NCBI GenBank assembly: GCA_036495225.1
Contig: DASXNG010000175.1
Coordinates: 1 to 7,657, forward strand
Direction: 5' to 3'
Length of the DNA: 7,657 nt
From: Galbitalea sp036495225
GTDB lineage: Bacteria > Actinomycetota > Actinomycetes > Actinomycetales > Microbacteriaceae
The notes under the pieces were generated by a model, which was not told the origin of the DNA, did no database searches, and was given only the letters and a program-made list of their open reading frames with translations. Both the position numbers and the translations under genes were made by a program. Every line of letters begins with the position of its first letter. Position 1 is the stretch's first letter. Positions 6,306 to 7,657 of the stretch are shown piece after piece.

Positions 6306-6323
6306 GTAACGATATATCGTTAC
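6306..6323. promoter_or_regulatory. Perfect 18-bp palindrome, probable PadR operator
   Basis: GTAACGATATATCGTTAC is its own reverse complement. It is AT-rich against GC-rich surroundings. It covers the proposed padR -10 and half of the spacer, so a bound dimer would block RNA polymerase. It begins 53 bases upstream of the padR start. Autorepression by PadR through such a site is usual for the family; the match of this sequence to this protein is inferred from position and symmetry. Confidence 0.75.
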
Positions 6324-6337
6324 CTAACAAAAGTCAA
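6309..6337 (-). promoter_or_regulatory. padR promoter
   Basis: TTGACT (6337-6332) matches the -35 consensus at five of six positions. TATCGT (6314-6309) follows after a 17-base spacer. Transcription would begin at about 6302, giving a leader of about 50 bases with a Shine-Dalgarno sequence, unlike the leaderless genes in this window. The palindrome at 6306-6323 overlaps the -10 and spacer. Confidence 0.65.
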
Positions 6338-6388
6338 GATCGGAAAGATCACGGAACGGACGTTCTACGTGGCTCGCCGTTTACCCAC

Positions 6389-6417
6389 TGAACAAATGAC
6401 TTCCGCGACCGTAGAAT
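6389..6417 (+). promoter_or_regulatory. Promoter of the proline-rich gene, leaderless type
   Basis: TAGAAT (6412-6417) is a near-consensus -10 followed by six bases and the ATG at 6424. TGAACA (6389-6394) is a four-of-six -35 with a 17-base spacer. TAG at 6412-6414 is also an in-frame stop and no start codon lies between it and 6424, so the translation start is fixed. There is no usable Shine-Dalgarno sequence (GGA touches the ATG). Confidence 0.6.
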
Positions 6418-6423
6418 TTTGGA

Positions 6424-7657
6424 ATGGCTGACGACGACGACGACGATGTTCGCGGCGCAGTCGGACCCGAAGAGCTCTTCGCCCCGACGGGTCCGCGCCG
6501 CTCAAACTTCACGCCCGCTCCGAACGATGCCGAGTCGCTCGAGGCGGCAGCGAACGTCTTTAACGACGACGCCATTGCGGCGGCTCTCGCTGCCGAACTC
6601 GCGCGCGTAGCGTCCGGTCCCATTCCCGTTCAGCGACCGGTGCCGCCGATCGTTGAACCAGTGGTTGAACCGGTGGACGAGGTCAGCGTCGAACCTGTAG
6701 CTGCCCCCGAACCGCTGGCCGCGCCAGAACCGGTTCCACCGACGCCCTCGGCGCCCGTTCCTGTGGAGCCAGAACCGGTTGCACCGCAGCCCATTGCTCC
6801 AGTACCCGCTCCGAGCGAACCAGGGACCCCTCAGTCTGGATCGCCGATTGCTTCCACTCCGCAGTCTCCGCCCGATTGGGCAACGCCGCTATTCGGTCAG
6901 CCAACGCCGACCGTTCGGTCCGAGGAGCCCGCCCCGGTGCAAGACCCATACGCGCCTCCGGTCGAATCGTTCCCTCCGCCCCAGGACCCCTACGCCCCGG
7001 GTGCCGAGCCGTTCGCTCCACGGGTCGAGCCGTTCATTCCTGCGAGCGAGAGCGACTCGACTCCGAATCCATTCGCGCCACCGGACCCCACGCCCATTCC
7101 ACCCATCTCGGTCGTGCCGCCGGTGTCCGACGCTCCACCGCCCTCTTCAACAGACAGGCCCGTCGACGAGCGCGCGCTGTACGTCGGGGCACCCGCGCCC
7201 ACCGTGCCCGCCGCCGATGCGCCACCACCGCCAGGTTACGAGTCCGTTGCGCCATATCAGTCGGTAGATGCGCCCCCGCCTCCGGTAGCGAACACGCAGG
7301 ACGCAGAGGTGTCACTGACGCCCGAGATGCGTCCTCGAAGACGAGCGCTTGCCGACGAAGAACTGCTTCGCACGATCGACGACGGCGGCGGGTCGGACAG
7401 TCTCAACGCGATTGAGCAGTTGCAGGCGCAACTGGAATTGCGCGAACGCGAGCGGCGCGAGTACGCCGCGTGGGAAGCGTCCATGCTTGCGGTTGGAACG
7501 CCGGAAGCATTGGCCGAAGTGGAAGAGGCTCGCGCTGAACTCGCGGGCGTGCCATCTGTTGTGACGCCGGAGCCAGTTGTGACACCGGAAACAGTGGCGA
7601 CACCAGAGCCAGTTGTGACACCGGAGCCAATCGCCGAGCCACAGTTTGCGCAACCGG
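6424..7657 (+). CDS. Proline-rich acidic protein of unknown function, 3' end cut by window
   Basis: The frame is open for 411 codons from ATG 6424 to the window edge without a stop. Residues 2-8 are an acidic cluster (ADDDDDV). Residues about 34-62 look helical (Ala/Glu-rich). About 64-295 is low-complexity Pro/Val/Glu/Ala sequence with degenerate repeats such as VEPV, PEPV, QDPYAP (twice) and DAPPPP (twice). About 300-376 is charged and helical, with LNAIEQLQAQLELRERERRE as a possible coiled coil. From 379 there are six-residue TPEP-type repeats. No signal peptide or membrane segment is visible in the part present. Composition suggests a disordered linker or scaffold region before a domain beyond the edge. 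I do not recognise the family. The start has a leaderless promoter and is divergent from padR. Codon third positions are GC-rich as in a real gene, and a 1.2-kb open frame with a promoter supports it. Confidence 0.78.
   Translation, partial: MADDDDDDVRGAVGPEELFAPTGPRRSNFTPAPNDAESLEAAANVFNDDAIAAALAAELARVASGPIPVQRPVPPIVEPVVEPVDEVSVEPVAAPEPLAAPEPVPPTPSAPVPVEPEPVAPQPIAPVPAPSEPGTPQSGSPIASTPQSPPDWATPLFGQPTPTVRSEEPAPVQDPYAPPVESFPPPQDPYAPGAEPFAPRVEPFIPASESDSTPNPFAPPDPTPIPPISVVPPVSDAPPPSSTDRPVDERALYVGAPAPTVPAADAPPPPGYESVAPYQSVDAPPPPVANTQDAEVSLTPEMRPRRRALADEELLRTIDDGGGSDSLNAIEQLQAQLELRERERREYAAWEASMLAVGTPEALAEVEEARAELAGVPSVVTPEPVVTPETVATPEPVVTPEPIAEPQFAQP
7558..7629 (+). repeat. Four tandem 18-bp repeats coding for VVTPEP-type hexapeptides
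   Basis: Units lie at 7558-7575, 7576-7593, 7594-7611 and 7612-7629 (type GTTGTGACACCGGAGCCA). Units 1 and 4 differ at one base; units 2 and 3 are more diverged. They encode VVTPEP, VVTPET, VATPEP and VVTPEP in the proline-rich protein, in frame, so gain or loss of units would keep the frame. The array may be shaped by slippage or unequal recombination. Confidence 0.85.

Noticed and set aside
6331..6350. Resemblance to a sequencing-adapter start (AGATCGGAA)
   Set aside because: The match stops after about ten bases and the surrounding sequence continues as normal promoter DNA, so it is coincidence.
6779..7415. Arg/Ser-rich open frames overlapping the proline-rich gene on both strands
   Set aside because: They are shifted-frame products of the Pro/Glu/Val codons and carry no promoter or family features. 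The frame from 6424 has a promoter and stays open throughout.

Overview
This window looks like chromosomal DNA from a high-GC actinobacterium. The acetyl-CoA synthetase, the acetate permease and the PadR-type regulator with a Gly/Pro/His-rich N-terminus all read like actinobacterial proteins, and several genes show leaderless-type starts. A Microbacteriaceae-like host is my best guess, but this is inference from protein style, not from a marker gene. I see no insertion sequence, integrase, tRNA, rRNA, CRISPR array or prophage gene. The longest gap between genes is about 170 bases.

Layout. Positions 1-986 (minus) hold the N-terminal 328 codons of an integral-membrane acyltransferase of the acyltransferase-3 (OafA-like) family, cut by the window edge. 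Positions 1123-1653 (minus) encode an unrecognised membrane protein with about four helices, beginning at GTG. Divergent from it, 1732-2748 (plus) encodes a membrane-anchored alpha/beta hydrolase of the HSL/esterase type with a complete catalytic triad. It converges on the central module, which is read on the minus strand in the order padR (6252-5656), satP (5505-4918), acs (4775-2802). From 6424 to the right edge, divergent from padR, lies the first 411 codons of a very proline-rich acidic protein of unknown function.

How the genes work together. SatP (acetate/succinate uptake) and Acs (acetate + ATP + CoA to acetyl-CoA) form a compact acetate-scavenging pair. A perfect 11-bp stem-loop lies between them and a terminator-like stem-loop lies between padR and satP, so the three genes are probably not one simple operon. 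Whether PadR controls satP/acs is not shown. Its own promoter contains a perfect 18-bp palindrome over the -10 region, which points first to autorepression.

Most notable regulatory pattern: three start codons (GTG at 1653 minus, ATG at 1732 plus, ATG at 6424 plus) each have a TAnnnT hexamer ending exactly six bases before the start and no Shine-Dalgarno sequence. This is the geometry of leaderless transcripts. The other three complete starts, padR, satP and acs, lack it; padR and satP have clear Shine-Dalgarno sequences. I do not see a clearly new defence or mobile system here. The least explained items are the proline-rich repeat protein, the four-helix membrane protein and the His-rich tail of the PadR regulator.
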